This document shows, piece after piece, positions 26,370-33,582 of a stretch of 38,784 nucleotides of DNA. Source of the stretch: Moraxella sp. (lineage in GTDB: Bacteria > Pseudomonadota > Gammaproteobacteria > Pseudomonadales > Moraxellaceae); contig JAUNEE010000009.1 in assembly GCA_030525705.1 (NCBI GenBank), positions 1-38,784 on the forward strand. Direction: 5' to 3'. A program made the position numbers and the translations under genes. Below the pieces are notes generated by a model. The model searched no databases and had not been told where the DNA came from. It was given only the letters and a program-made list of their open reading frames with translations. The first letter of the stretch is position 1, and every line of letters begins with the position of its first letter.

Positions 26370-26455
26370 AATGGGTAATTAGCAATGTCAATTACGCCTC
26401 GCATGAAAGGTAATCCATGCCGCTTTAATTGACAAACACACACGCTGATAACCAT
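26348..26455 (-). CDS. Putative ilvI leader peptide (35 residues)
   Basis: From ATG at 26455 to TAA at 26348, the leader transcript encodes a 35-residue peptide beginning MVISVCVCQL. Four of its first seven residues are Val or Ile. The VISV run resembles the ilv leader peptide of E. coli, which contains a similar Val-Ile-Ser-Val run. The stop falls between the two arms of the terminator. AGG stands about 9 bases before the ATG, a weak ribosome binding site. This is what a translation-coupled attenuator needs: starvation for Val or Ile would stall the ribosome near the start of the hairpins. Expression of the peptide is unproven. Confidence 0.5.
   Translation of the reverse strand: MVISVCVCQLKRHGLPFMRGVIDIANYPLARQKCT
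26375..26433 (-). promoter_or_regulatory. Overlapping alternative hairpins in the ilvI leader
   Basis: Hairpin A pairs GTCAATTA (26387-26394 on the plus strand) with TAATTGAC (26426-26433) and contains a nested GCATG/CATGC stem. Hairpin B pairs GTAATT (26375-26380) with AATTAC (26390-26395). The two share bases 26390-26394 and so exclude each other. This is the kind of switch that sits between a leader peptide and its terminator. Confidence 0.5.
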
Positions 26456-26480
26456 GTGTGCCGACCTAAACTATCGGACT

Positions 26481-26509
26481 ATATTGCTATTTTTACCCCC
26501 AAAAGTCAA
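26481..26509 (-). promoter_or_regulatory. Promoter of the ilvI leader and ilvIH
   Basis: On the minus strand TTGACT (26504-26509), a 17-bp spacer and CAATAT (26481-26486) place transcription start near 26474, about 235 bases before the ilvI ATG. An AT-rich stretch (26510-26640) lies upstream of it, between the divergent genes. Confidence 0.6.
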
Positions 26510-26668
26510 GAAAAAAATTTCATGGCTTCTTATAACCTTTTTTTATTATTATAAAAAAATAAAAAACCAAAAATTTGACGGATTTTTATTGATTATATCG
26601 GCATTAGTTGCCTTTAATCGGGTTTTTTGTGAAAGCTTGTAAAAAAATGGCAAAAGCCTAAATAAAAA

Positions 26669-26677
26669 TGCTAGAAT
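26669..26677 (+). promoter_or_regulatory. Extended -10 promoter of the DUF4124 gene
   Basis: TGC followed by TAGAAT (26672-26677) lies 64 bases before the ATG; no good -35 is visible. Confidence 0.5.
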
Positions 26678-26741
26678 ACAGGTAGAACATTTTTTTATCA
26701 TGCGATTGGCATGGTTGATTAGACTTTTTTGAGGACAGCGT

Positions 26742-27203
26742 ATGAATACTCGCATGAAGCAAGTCAGTGTCGCTTTATTGATGACGCTTGGCTTATCCGC
26801 CATCAGCAATGCAAACACCTATACTGTTTACAAAACCATCGGTGCACACGGTGAAGTTAAATACACCCAAATGCAACCGAATGTCGGCGTACAATACGAA
26901 GCCATTCAATTCCGCTCTGATGGTCGTACCAACACCGCAGGTCAAATGGCACCTGCCACTGTTGACCCTGCTGTTGCCGCAGAACAACAACGCACAGCAG
27001 ACATGCAAAAGCAAATCGAAGAGCTACAAGCACGTGAAAAAGCCGACCGCTGCAACCGCCTACGCAGCAACCTAAGCAACCTAAATATGGGTGGACGCAT
27101 CTATGAAACCACCAACACAGGCGAGCGTGTCTTCTTGAACGACCAAGAAATCCAATCACGCCGTACCAGCGTCCAACAAACCATCGCTCAGCACTGCACC
27201 TAA
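26742..27203 (+). CDS. Exported DUF4124-like protein
   Basis: A 153-residue exported protein: signal peptide to about residue 24 (cleavage near SNANT), then a short DUF4124-type segment TYTVYKTIGAHGEVKYTQMQP. After a linker, a predicted coiled coil (EEQQRT to REKADRCNRL region, about 85-110) follows, and the protein ends in RTSVQQTIAQHC. Two Cys residues (one near position 106 and one next to the C-terminus) could pair in the periplasm. The GAGGA site is well spaced from the first ATG. Function unknown. Its terminator lies immediately before queG. Confidence 0.8.
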   Translation: MNTRMKQVSVALLMTLGLSAISNANTYTVYKTIGAHGEVKYTQMQPNVGVQYEAIQFRSDGRTNTAGQMAPATVDPAVAAEQQRTADMQKQIEELQAREKADRCNRLRSNLSNLNMGGRIYETTNTGERVFLNDQEIQSRRTSVQQTIAQHCT

Positions 27204-27213
27204 TCTTCAAAGA

Positions 27214-27248
27214 AAACCCAGTCGCCTACATGGGTGACTGGGTTTTTA
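27214..27248 (+). terminator. Terminator before queG
   Basis: AAACCCAGTC (27214-27223) pairs with GACTGGGTTT (27236-27245) and continues into T. It ends 8 bases before the queG ATG, leaving little room for an independent queG promoter. Confidence 0.85.
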
Positions 27249-27255
27249 TTTGCTT

Positions 27256-28422
27256 ATGCCAAACACCTCTTTAACAGACGCATTCCACAGCCATGACGAT
27301 GTACGTCTTTGGATAAAAAACACCGCCTTGTCGCTTGGTTTTGCCGACTGTGGCTTTGTCTCGCCTACTCACCCCATCTTTAAGGAGCAACTCGCCGCCC
27401 TAAAAAACTGGCTGGCGTGCGGCTATGAGGGGCAGCTTGCCTTTTTGCATGAACATCATGACTTGCGTGCCAATCCCGAAAAACTGGTCACAGGCACAAA
27501 AACCATCATTAGCGTCCGCATGGATTATTTGTCGGTTGCCCCCCGACCACGGCATATCGATGACAACGACCACCCCAACCAAGCCATCATCGCCCGTTAT
27601 GCTCGGGGGCGAGATTACCATAAAACCATGCGAGGGCAATTAAAAAAACTCGCCACCGCCATCGAAACCATGCTCCCACACTGGACGCACCTTGACATCA
27701 ATGCTGACACACCCTTTGTGTTTCGTCCGTTTTCGGATTCTGCACCCATCTTTGAGCGACCTTTGGCAGAAGTGGCGGGGCTTGGCTGGACGGGTAAGCA
27801 CACCCTACTCATCAACCGCCACGCAGGGTCGTTTTTTGTGCTGGGAGAATTATTTATTAGCCTAGACCTTGCCGATGACGCACCCGCCCAAAAAAACCAC
27901 TGCGGTTCTTGCACCGCCTGTATCGACATTTGCCCGACCCGTGCCATCGTCCCCGTCCCGCCCGAGCATACCCAAGACGGTAAACCACGCTACAGCATTA
28001 ACGCTGCCGCTTGCATTTCTTATCTGACCATCGAACATAAGGGCGTGATTGACGAAACATACCGAAAAGCCATGGGCAATCGGATATTTGGCTGTGATGA
28101 CTGCCAGCTGATTTGCCCATGGAATCGCTACGCCAAACTTGCCGCTGTGCCTGACTTTCTACCTCGCCACGGTCTTGATGACATTACGCTTTTAGAGGTA
28201 TGGTCATGGAGCGAAAGTGACTTTTTAGAAAAAACCGAAGGCTCGCCCCTAAGACGCACAGGTCATTTAAACCTACTCAGAAATACTGCCATCGCACTTG
28301 GCAATGCCTTGGCGTGTGCAGACAAAGAGAAAAAACCCGCCCTAAAAACCGCCCTGACTGCTCGACTGGGCGAAAACACCCTCCTAGATGAACATATCAT
28401 TTGGGCATTAAACCAAGCCTAA
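27256..28422 (+). CDS. queG: Epoxyqueuosine reductase
   Basis: Catalyses the last step of queuosine synthesis in tRNA (epoxyqueuosine to queuosine), a cobalamin- and iron-sulfur-dependent reduction. The 388-residue product has the N-terminal QueG domain and two ferredoxin-like [4Fe-4S] binding segments, CGSCTACIDICPTRAI and CDDCQLICPWN, each with its Cys set intact. C-terminal HEAT-like helices follow. The frame also allows a TTG start 2 codons earlier. No ribosome binding site is visible at the ATG because the terminator of the preceding gene abuts it, so queG expression probably depends on read-through. Confidence 0.95.
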   Translation: MPNTSLTDAFHSHDDVRLWIKNTALSLGFADCGFVSPTHPIFKEQLAALKNWLACGYEGQLAFLHEHHDLRANPEKLVTGTKTIISVRMDYLSVAPRPRHIDDNDHPNQAIIARYARGRDYHKTMRGQLKKLATAIETMLPHWTHLDINADTPFVFRPFSDSAPIFERPLAEVAGLGWTGKHTLLINRHAGSFFVLGELFISLDLADDAPAQKNHCGSCTACIDICPTRAIVPVPPEHTQDGKPRYSINAAACISYLTIEHKGVIDETYRKAMGNRIFGCDDCQLICPWNRYAKLAAVPDFLPRHGLDDITLLEVWSWSESDFLEKTEGSPLRRTGHLNLLRNTAIALGNALACADKEKKPALKTALTARLGENTLLDEHIIWALNQA

Positions 28423-28448
28423 TTTAAAAAACAGACCGCCTGCGACAC

Positions 28449-28555
28449 TGGGTCTTCTGCTTACCCCATGCTAACTCAAAAAACAAAAAACAGTGACGGT
28501 GATAAGCTTGCTTTGAGCGGCTTTTTCCTTATCTTAAAGTTTTTCAGAAGACCCA
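28449..28555. mobile_element. MITE-like element, divergent copy 4
   Basis: A 107-bp non-coding element with perfect 11-bp inverted ends, TGGGTCTTCTG (28449-28459) and CAGAAGACCCA (28545-28555). Its inner part GATAAGCTTGCTTTGAGCGG followed by TTTTTCCTTA resembles the reverse complement of the CGCTCAAAGTGAGCTTGTC block of copies 1 and 3. It therefore looks like a distant subfamily of the same element. Confidence 0.6.
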
Positions 28556-28562
28556 ATCAAAA

Positions 28563-28594
28563 AAAACCAAACCCCATCTGGGATTTGGTTTTTC
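28563..28594. terminator. Bidirectional terminator between queG and the LysM gene
   Basis: AAAACCAAA and CCC pair with GGG and TTTGGTTTT around a 4-nt loop, with one mismatch, and flanking A and T runs. Confidence 0.8.
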
Positions 28595-28610
28595 ATTCCT
28601 TTAAGGGGGA

Positions 28611-29105
28611 TTACGCAGGAATACGCAAAACCTGTCCCACATAAATTTTGTCTGGGTGAGACAGCATTGGGCGGTTTGCCTCAAAGATTTTGTTATAATC
28701 GTTGGCATTGCCGTACATTTCTTTGGCGATTTTAGACAAGGTGTCGCCAGATTTTACCGTATAAAAACGAGACTCAGGCTCAGCCACTTCCACCACGATG
28801 TCATCTACCACGGTCTCAACATGCTCAACGTTGCCCACAGCCAAACGTGCACGCTCACGGTCGGCTTGAGTTTTTGCAGTACCTGACAAAGTTACGGTAT
28901 CGGTGTCGCCATTATAGCTGACCTTTAGACCGTCAATCTGTACATTTTGGTCTTGTACACGTTTTAAAAGCAAGTTGGCGATTTCTTGTGGGGTAGGCTC
29001 AGCAACTGGGGCTGCGGTCGGTGCAGCAGCAGGGGTAGCTGCGTCTTTTTTGTTGCGGTTAAATAGTTTATCGCCGATATTTTTTGCGAAATTAAAAACA
29101 CCCAT
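28611..29105 (-). CDS. kbp: BON and LysM domain protein (Kbp/YgaU-like)
   Basis: A 164-residue protein with no signal peptide. An N-terminal basic segment and an Ala/Pro linker (about 22-40) precede a BON domain (about 40-108, with VSYNGDTDTVTLSGTA) and a C-terminal LysM domain (about 113-164, YTVKSGDTLSKIAKEMYGNANDY). The same order occurs in E. coli Kbp, a cytoplasmic potassium-binding protein of about 149 residues. A peptidoglycan-binding role is the alternative implied by LysM, but there is no export signal. The ribosome binding site AAGGAG is strong. The queG gene converges on it. Confidence 0.85.
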   Translation of the reverse strand: MGVFNFAKNIGDKLFNRNKKDAATPAAAPTAAPVAEPTPQEIANLLLKRVQDQNVQIDGLKVSYNGDTDTVTLSGTAKTQADRERARLAVGNVEHVETVVDDIVVEVAEPESRFYTVKSGDTLSKIAKEMYGNANDYNKIFEANRPMLSHPDKIYVGQVLRIPA

Positions 29106-29166
29106 GAGTGTCTCCTTATTTTAAAATTTTAAACCATCAGTCATCACATTATGACTGCTTAATGCC

Positions 29167-29196
29167 ATCTTAACGATTTTTTGTGTGTGTTGCCAG
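29167..29196 (-). promoter_or_regulatory. Putative promoter of kbp
   Basis: On the minus strand CTGGCA (29191-29196), an 18-bp spacer and TAAGAT (29167-29172) lie about 62 bases before the ATG. Confidence 0.4.
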
Positions 29197-29223
29197 TATG
29201 AATGTGTTGCAAATTTGTTGCAA

Positions 29224-29354
29224 TAGACTTCCTGCAACCCCCCCAAAGTTAAGGAAAACCGCTCAAAGTGAGCTTGTCGAACCACCACGGTTTTCCGCCA
29301 CCCGAGGGCATAGCTTAAGGGCGAACGAAAAAACCTAATTTTGCAGGAAGTCTA
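29224..29354. mobile_element. MITE-like element, copy 3 (intact)
   Basis: A 131-bp non-coding element with perfect 14-bp inverted ends, TAGACTTCCTGCAA (29224-29237) and TTGCAGGAAGTCTA (29341-29354). The outermost TA could be a target duplication. It holds no ORF and is the best-preserved member of the family (copies at 9400, 18919 and 28449). It abuts the acpP terminator at one end and the kbp promoter region at the other. Confidence 0.85.
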
Positions 29355-29355
29355 A

Positions 29356-29386
29356 TAAAAAACTCAGCCACAAGACTGAGTTTTTT
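29356..29386 (-). terminator. Terminator of acpP
   Basis: AAAAAACTCAG pairs with CTGAGTTTTTT around an 8-nt loop; it works from the minus strand. Confidence 0.85.
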
Positions 29387-29403
29387 ATTAAGCGAGCTTG
29401 GAA

Positions 29404-29640
29404 TTAAGCAAGTTTAGCTTGCACATAGTCAATGGCTGACTGCACAGTGGTTAGGCTGGCTGAGTCTTCATCTGGAATGGTAATGCCGAACTCATTTTCA
29501 AATGCCATCACAAGCTCTACCAAATCTAGAGAATCCGCACCCAAATCGTCCATGAAAGACGCATTTAGGTTAATTTCATCAGTGCTTAGACCCAACTGCT
29601 CAGCAACTGCATCTTTTACTTTGGCTTCGATATCGCTCAT
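29404..29640 (-). CDS. acpP: Acyl carrier protein
   Basis: Carries fatty-acyl intermediates on a 4'-phosphopantetheine arm. From the ATG at 29640 it is 78 residues, the standard length, with the attachment Ser37 in [15 protein letters not shown]. An earlier in-frame ATG two codons upstream sits directly on the AAGGA ribosome binding site, so the second is chosen. A strong promoter of its own lies in the 139-bp gap after fabG, as expected for one of the most abundant proteins. fabF, often next in line, is not downstream here. Confidence 0.97.
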   Translation of the reverse strand: MSDIEAKVKDAVAEQLGLSTDEINLNASFMDDLGADSLDLVELVMAFENEFGITIPDEDSASLTTVQSAIDYVQAKLA

Positions 29641-29692
29641 TGTCATATCCTTAAGTTAATTACGTTTTCTACCATGACGCACCATGCCCCAT

Positions 29693-29704
29693 CGTTTACA
29701 AACG
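29693..29704. promoter_or_regulatory. Palindrome in the acpP leader
   Basis: CGTTTACAAACG (arms CGTTT and AAACG around AC) lies between the acpP promoter and its ATG. It could be an operator or a short mRNA hairpin. Confidence 0.3.
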
Positions 29705-29721
29705 TTCACATACATACTAAA

Positions 29722-29750
29722 ATTTTAATCAATCATCGCCACTTTGTCAA
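29722..29750 (-). promoter_or_regulatory. Strong promoter of acpP
   Basis: On the minus strand a perfect TTGACA (29745-29750), a 17-bp spacer and TAAAAT (29722-29727) lie about 80 bases before the acpP ATG. Confidence 0.75.
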
Positions 29751-29785
29751 TGACTTTTTATAATTTTTAACAAAGTGGCAACGCT

Positions 29786-30514
29786 TTACATGTACATACC
29801 GCCATTCACCGCAAGCACACTGCCTGTGATATAGCCCGAATCATCGCTTGCCAAAAATGACACAGCCGCAGCGATGTCTTCAGGCTGACCCAATCTACCA
29901 AGCGGCACAGCATCCAGCATGGAATTTAACAGGCGTTCATCAAGCTCGTCCGTCATATCGGTCTCAATGAGTCCAGGAGCCACACAGTTCACCGTCACCC
30001 CACGAGAACCAATCTCACGAGCAAGCGAGCGTGTAAAGCCCTCCAGCCCTGCCTTGCTGGCAGCGTAGTTGGTCTGCCCTGCATTACCCATCTGCCCAAC
30101 CACGGAGCTGATGTTAATAATCCGCCCGAAACGTGCTTTCATCATGCCTTTCACCGCACGCTTACTCATGCGATAAACGGAGGTTAGATTGGTATGAATA
30201 ACATTATCCCACTGCTCATCACTCATACGCATTAAAAGCCCATCTTGGGTCACGCCTGCGTTATTTACCAAAACCTGCAAACTGCCATACACGCTGTCAA
30301 TCTCATCAAATAACGCATCAATCTGTGCGCTATCCGTGACATCAAGCACACGCCCTACGCCATCATACTCGCCCAGATACTCAGAAATAGACTCAGCCCC
30401 TTTTTCGCTGGTGGCTGTGCCGATGACAAAATGACCTTCTTTCGCCAATCTCAATGCAACCGCACGCCCGATACCACGGCTCGCCCCCGTGACTAAAATG
30501 ATTTTTCTACTCAT
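29786..30514 (-). CDS. fabG: 3-oxoacyl-[acyl-carrier-protein] reductase
   Basis: NADPH-dependent reduction of 3-oxoacyl-ACP in fatty acid elongation. The 242-residue short-chain dehydrogenase has the cofactor motif TGASRGIG (10-16), NNAG (84-87), and the catalytic set S137, Y150, K154 (YAASKAG). The typical FabG end GGMYM is present. The first four bases overlap the fabD stop (ATGA), showing translational coupling. Confidence 0.97.
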   Translation of the reverse strand: MSRKIILVTGASRGIGRAVALRLAKEGHFVIGTATSEKGAESISEYLGEYDGVGRVLDVTDSAQIDALFDEIDSVYGSLQVLVNNAGVTQDGLLMRMSDEQWDNVIHTNLTSVYRMSKRAVKGMMKARFGRIINISSVVGQMGNAGQTNYAASKAGLEGFTRSLAREIGSRGVTVNCVAPGLIETDMTDELDERLLNSMLDAVPLGRLGQPEDIAAAVSFLASDDSGYITGSVLAVNGGMYM

Positions 30515-31449
30515 GAAAATTGCTCTCGTAATTTTTCTAATTTCAAAGGTTTGTCCGTACCAAAGGCAGGCAAAGGCATGGCTTGACGTTTTGCAAGGTT
30601 AGATAACACATTACCATACCCACACTCCACCAAAAAAGTCACGTGCTTGTCGGATAGTTTATCCATGGTTTTCGCCCATTGGACAGGCTCGCTCAGCTGA
30701 CGGATTAACGCTTCTTTAATGGCGTCACCATCATGACAAATGTCTGCGGTGAGGTTTTGGATAACGGGGATTTTCGCATTCTGAAATTCTGTGGCAAGTA
30801 ACAGCTCGCCCAGTCTTGTGGCAGCAGGCTTCATCAAAGCACAATGAGACGGCACGGAGACTTTTAATGGCACGGATTTTTTGCCCAAGCTTTGAACATC
30901 TTCTAGCACCTGTGCCACGCCTTTTTCTGTGCCTGCGATAACCACCTGCCCAGGACTGTTGTAGTTAGCAGGGTCAACCAAGCCCGCAACTTGAGTAGCA
31001 TGACGGCACAAATCCGCCACCTGTTCATCGCTTGCACCCAGTACCGCCGCCATCTGCGTGTCCACGCCTGCCACAGCATCCGTCATGAATTTGCCACGCT
31101 GGTGTACCAGTCGCACCGCATCGTCCAATGCCAAAACACCAGACGCACACAAGGCAGAATACTCACCCAAAGAATGTCCTGCCAAGTAGCTGGGCGGATA
31201 AGGCAGTACTTTTTGGAGCATTCGCCAAAGAGCAATACTCGCCGTCACCAAAGCAGGCTGTGTATATTCTGTCTCATGCAGACGCGTCTCATCATCAAGC
31301 AACGCCCACACATCAAAACCCAGCGTGTCACTCGCCTCCTCAAAAGTCAGCTGTACGGTGGCATTATCGGCATAGTCTGCCATCATACCGACCGCTTGCG
31401 AGCCCTGCCCTGGGAATATCATGGCGTATTTCGGGGCTGTTTGTGTCAT
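30511..31449 (-). CDS. fabD: Malonyl-CoA:ACP transacylase
   Basis: Loads malonyl groups onto ACP to feed fatty acid elongation. The 312-residue protein has the FPGQGSQ start, the nucleophile S93 in GHSLGEYSAL, the catalytic His in VPSHCALM, and a late NVLSNLAKR segment. It is coupled to fabG through a 4-base overlap. The neighbouring plsX and fabH, which precede fabD in E. coli, are absent; rpmF lies upstream behind a terminator. Confidence 0.96.
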   Translation of the reverse strand: MTQTAPKYAMIFPGQGSQAVGMMADYADNATVQLTFEEASDTLGFDVWALLDDETRLHETEYTQPALVTASIALWRMLQKVLPYPPSYLAGHSLGEYSALCASGVLALDDAVRLVHQRGKFMTDAVAGVDTQMAAVLGASDEQVADLCRHATQVAGLVDPANYNSPGQVVIAGTEKGVAQVLEDVQSLGKKSVPLKVSVPSHCALMKPAATRLGELLLATEFQNAKIPVIQNLTADICHDGDAIKEALIRQLSEPVQWAKTMDKLSDKHVTFLVECGYGNVLSNLAKRQAMPLPAFGTDKPLKLEKLREQFS

Positions 31450-31570
31450 AAAATGCCTTTATTTTAGCGGATAAAGTGGCGATATTATACCAAAATATGT
31501 GTCCATATGTACACAATTTTAGCCTATTTTTTCCGCCCCATTGTTCCTTGGAAATTTGGAATTTTTAGCC

Positions 31571-31634
31571 AATAAAAAAGCCAAGCCCGTCATTCTCTCA
31601 AATTACCTTGAAGAACACAGCGTGCTTGGCTTTT
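31571..31634 (-). terminator. Terminator of rpmF
   Basis: AAAAGCCAAGC (31576-31586) pairs with GCTTGGCTTTT (31624-31634) over 11 bp. The 37-nt loop contains a second smaller stem. The T-run lies on the minus-strand exit. Confidence 0.75.
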
Positions 31635-31681
31635 ATGGCTTGGCAAGTACCTTAGCTTAAGTCACTTAAGCTTCAGAAAAC

Positions 31682-31864
31682 TTAGCTGTCTTGAGCGACC
31701 TTGAACAACTGACGACCACGGTAGAAACCGTCAGCAGTTGCGTGGTGACGCAGGTGCTTAACACCAGTTTCTTTGTCAATGCTCAAAGTAGGCAGGGCAA
31801 TATGGTCATGAGAACGACGCATATCACGGCGTGAACGGCTCTTGCGGTTTTGTTGAACGGCCAT
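31682..31864 (-). CDS. rpmF: 50S ribosomal protein L32
   Basis: A 60-residue basic ribosomal protein with the L32 pattern [20 protein letters not shown] at the N-terminus. No zinc-binding Cys residues are present, so it is the zinc-free type. The ribosome binding site AGGAG is strong. yceD precedes it, the conserved pairing, and a separate -10 box lies in the gap. Confidence 0.97.
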   Translation of the reverse strand: MAVQQNRKSRSRRDMRRSHDHIALPTLSIDKETGVKHLRHHATADGFYRGRQLFKVAQDS

Positions 31865-32001
31865 GAGAACTCCTATGTGCGATACAGCGTCAAGTCAAAA
31901 CTTAACGCAACAATAAAAACAGCTTGGCTAAGCAAGCCACAGCAAAAATAAAAACGGGTGTGCCGCTGCGGTCTTAAAAACCATGGCACAATAAACGTTG
32001 C

Positions 32002-32007
32002 ATTATA
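32002..32007 (-). promoter_or_regulatory. -10 box in the yceD-rpmF gap
   Basis: A perfect TATAAT on the minus strand lies about 138 bases before the rpmF ATG. A GCTTG/CAAGC hairpin near 31920-31937 sits in the resulting leader. Confidence 0.45.
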
Positions 32008-32068
32008 CCGAATTTTTTTTTAATAATAAAGTAAAATCGTCAATGAAAGCGGAAATTTTCATCGCTTT

Positions 32069-32632
32069 TTAAGATTTATTGTCTGCCAAGCTCTCTTTTA
32101 ATGCCGCCAGTGCCGCAAATGGGTTCTCTTTTGGCGTTTCTATCGACTCGCCCGCTTCTTCGATAAGCATATCACAGTCATCATGCGTATTCGACAAAGG
32201 CAATGCCAAAATCAGCTCATCTTCTAACACATCACGCACAGGCAACATACGCCCATCGCCCAGCTCAGACAGCCACGCATAATCCGCCTCCTCAGCATAC
32301 ACAAGCTGATTTTCGTGCGTAATCACCGCCATCTTATAACACCCAGACACGTCCTGCCCCATCTCGCCCAGACAACGATGACAAGACAGCCAAAGCGTGC
32401 CTTCAAGCTCGAACGACAACCACACCACCTCTTTTTTTTCTAAACGCACCTGCACGGACAAGGCGGGGCAGTTTTTTTCTTGGGTGGCAGTATCTAAATG
32501 CTCGGACAAACGGGGCAATGCATTCAAAGGCAATTCACCCTGCCAAAAAAAGCCGACATCTGCCCATTTTTCAAATAAAATCTGCGTCGGGAACGTGGCA
32601 CTTTGCTCATGAACGGGGGATTTTTCTATCAT
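32069..32632 (-). CDS. yceD: YceD family protein (DUF177)
   Basis: A 187-residue DUF177 protein. The N-terminal part ends in a CHRCLGEM motif, and the acidic middle holds YAEEADYAWLSELGDGRMLPVRDVLEDELILALPL, the most conserved stretch. The C-terminal tail NPFAALAALKESL matches the family. YceD homologues are tied to 23S rRNA and ribosome assembly in plants and bacteria, but the exact function is uncertain. It is co-directional with rpmF. Confidence 0.9.
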   Translation of the reverse strand: MIEKSPVHEQSATFPTQILFEKWADVGFFWQGELPLNALPRLSEHLDTATQEKNCPALSVQVRLEKKEVVWLSFELEGTLWLSCHRCLGEMGQDVSGCYKMAVITHENQLVYAEEADYAWLSELGDGRMLPVRDVLEDELILALPLSNTHDDCDMLIEEAGESIETPKENPFAALAALKESLADNKS

Positions 32633-32837
32633 AATTTGCTCTTTTAAATAATGAAAGGGCTTGGTTGTTTTTGACTATATCTTTTAAAAACCAACTATCA
32701 AAACCTATCTTTAGGCATATGGCGGTTTTATCTGACTCAAACTTAGCCATCACATAAAGACTATGACTGCTGATATTTGTCATTATTCCATACTTAGGCA
32801 TTTTTCACAACCACCCTTAATCCACCCGCCAAAACCG

Positions 32838-32846
32838 TGCTATAAT
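32838..32846 (+). promoter_or_regulatory. Extended -10 promoter of epmC
   Basis: TGC followed by a perfect TATAAT (32841-32846) lies 30 bases before the ATG. It likely drives the co-directional run epmC-yciO-VOC-citE-like. Confidence 0.65.
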
Positions 32847-32875
32847 ACAAAAATTTTTAAGCTGATTGATTTACC

Positions 32876-33562
32876 ATGCCAACCACCTTGATACACCCAG
32901 ATGATACCGCAGACAGCCCCGACTTTCAAACACTTGCATGTGCCACTTTGCCTGAAAAATGGCAGGCACTTTTTCATATCTTAAAGCCCACTTGGACGGA
33001 AGATACCGCTTGGCTTAATGACGCCAAAAACGACTGGCACGCCTTAACAGACAAAGACGGTGATGAAGCGGTGGACTGGCTTATCCGCCTATTTAATCGC
33101 ACATTTTCTGACTCAGACACGGTGCTGGTGCGTGGCGACGACGAACCTGAATACTTCCCGAAAACCACGGATAGCCCTGCCCAACTGGTCTTCGCTCATG
33201 GATATTTCCAAAGCGGTCTGCACGAGATTAGCCACTGGTGTATCGCAGGAGAAAAAAGACGCACCCTGCCCGACTTTGGCTACTGGTACAGCCCTGATGG
33301 ACGGGACGCTGAACTACAGTCCGCCTTTGAGCAGGTCGAAATCCGCCCCCAAGCCATTGAATGCTTATTTAGCCTTGCCATCGGCAGAAAGTTCTTCGTC
33401 TCCGCAGACAATCTCACAGGCGACAAAAACCAAAACAGTACCTTCGCCCATGACGTCTATGCCAAGACCCGTGCGTTTTTAGACGCCCCTTTGACCCTAC
33501 CCAAAGACGCCAAGCGACTGTTATGGGGCTTTTTATTTTTATGTCAGCCTAATTTTTCTTAA
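32876..33562 (+). CDS. epmC: Elongation factor P hydroxylase (EpmC/YfcM) with an extra N-terminal region
   Basis: EpmC hydroxylates the beta-lysylated Lys of EF-P after EpmA and EpmB have acted. Residues from about 67 to the end align well with E. coli YfcM: RGDDEPEYFP, FAHGYFQSGLHEISHWCIAGEKRR with the metal-ligand candidates H116, E117 and H120, and DFGYWYSPDGRDAELQ. The protein has 228 residues against about 182 in E. coli. The first roughly 66 residues, including PEKWQALFHILKPTWTEDTAW, have no counterpart there. yciO starts 21 bases downstream. epmA and epmB are not in this window. Confidence 0.9.
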   Translation: MPTTLIHPDDTADSPDFQTLACATLPEKWQALFHILKPTWTEDTAWLNDAKNDWHALTDKDGDEAVDWLIRLFNRTFSDSDTVLVRGDDEPEYFPKTTDSPAQLVFAHGYFQSGLHEISHWCIAGEKRRTLPDFGYWYSPDGRDAELQSAFEQVEIRPQAIECLFSLAIGRKFFVSADNLTGDKNQNSTFAHDVYAKTRAFLDAPLTLPKDAKRLLWGFLFLCQPNFS

Positions 33563-33582
33563 TCCCTAAAGCCGCCCACACC

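Noticed and set aside
32607..32801. 64-codon minus-strand frame upstream of yceD
   Set aside because: Overlaps the yceD start in another frame, no ribosome binding site, no recognisable family.
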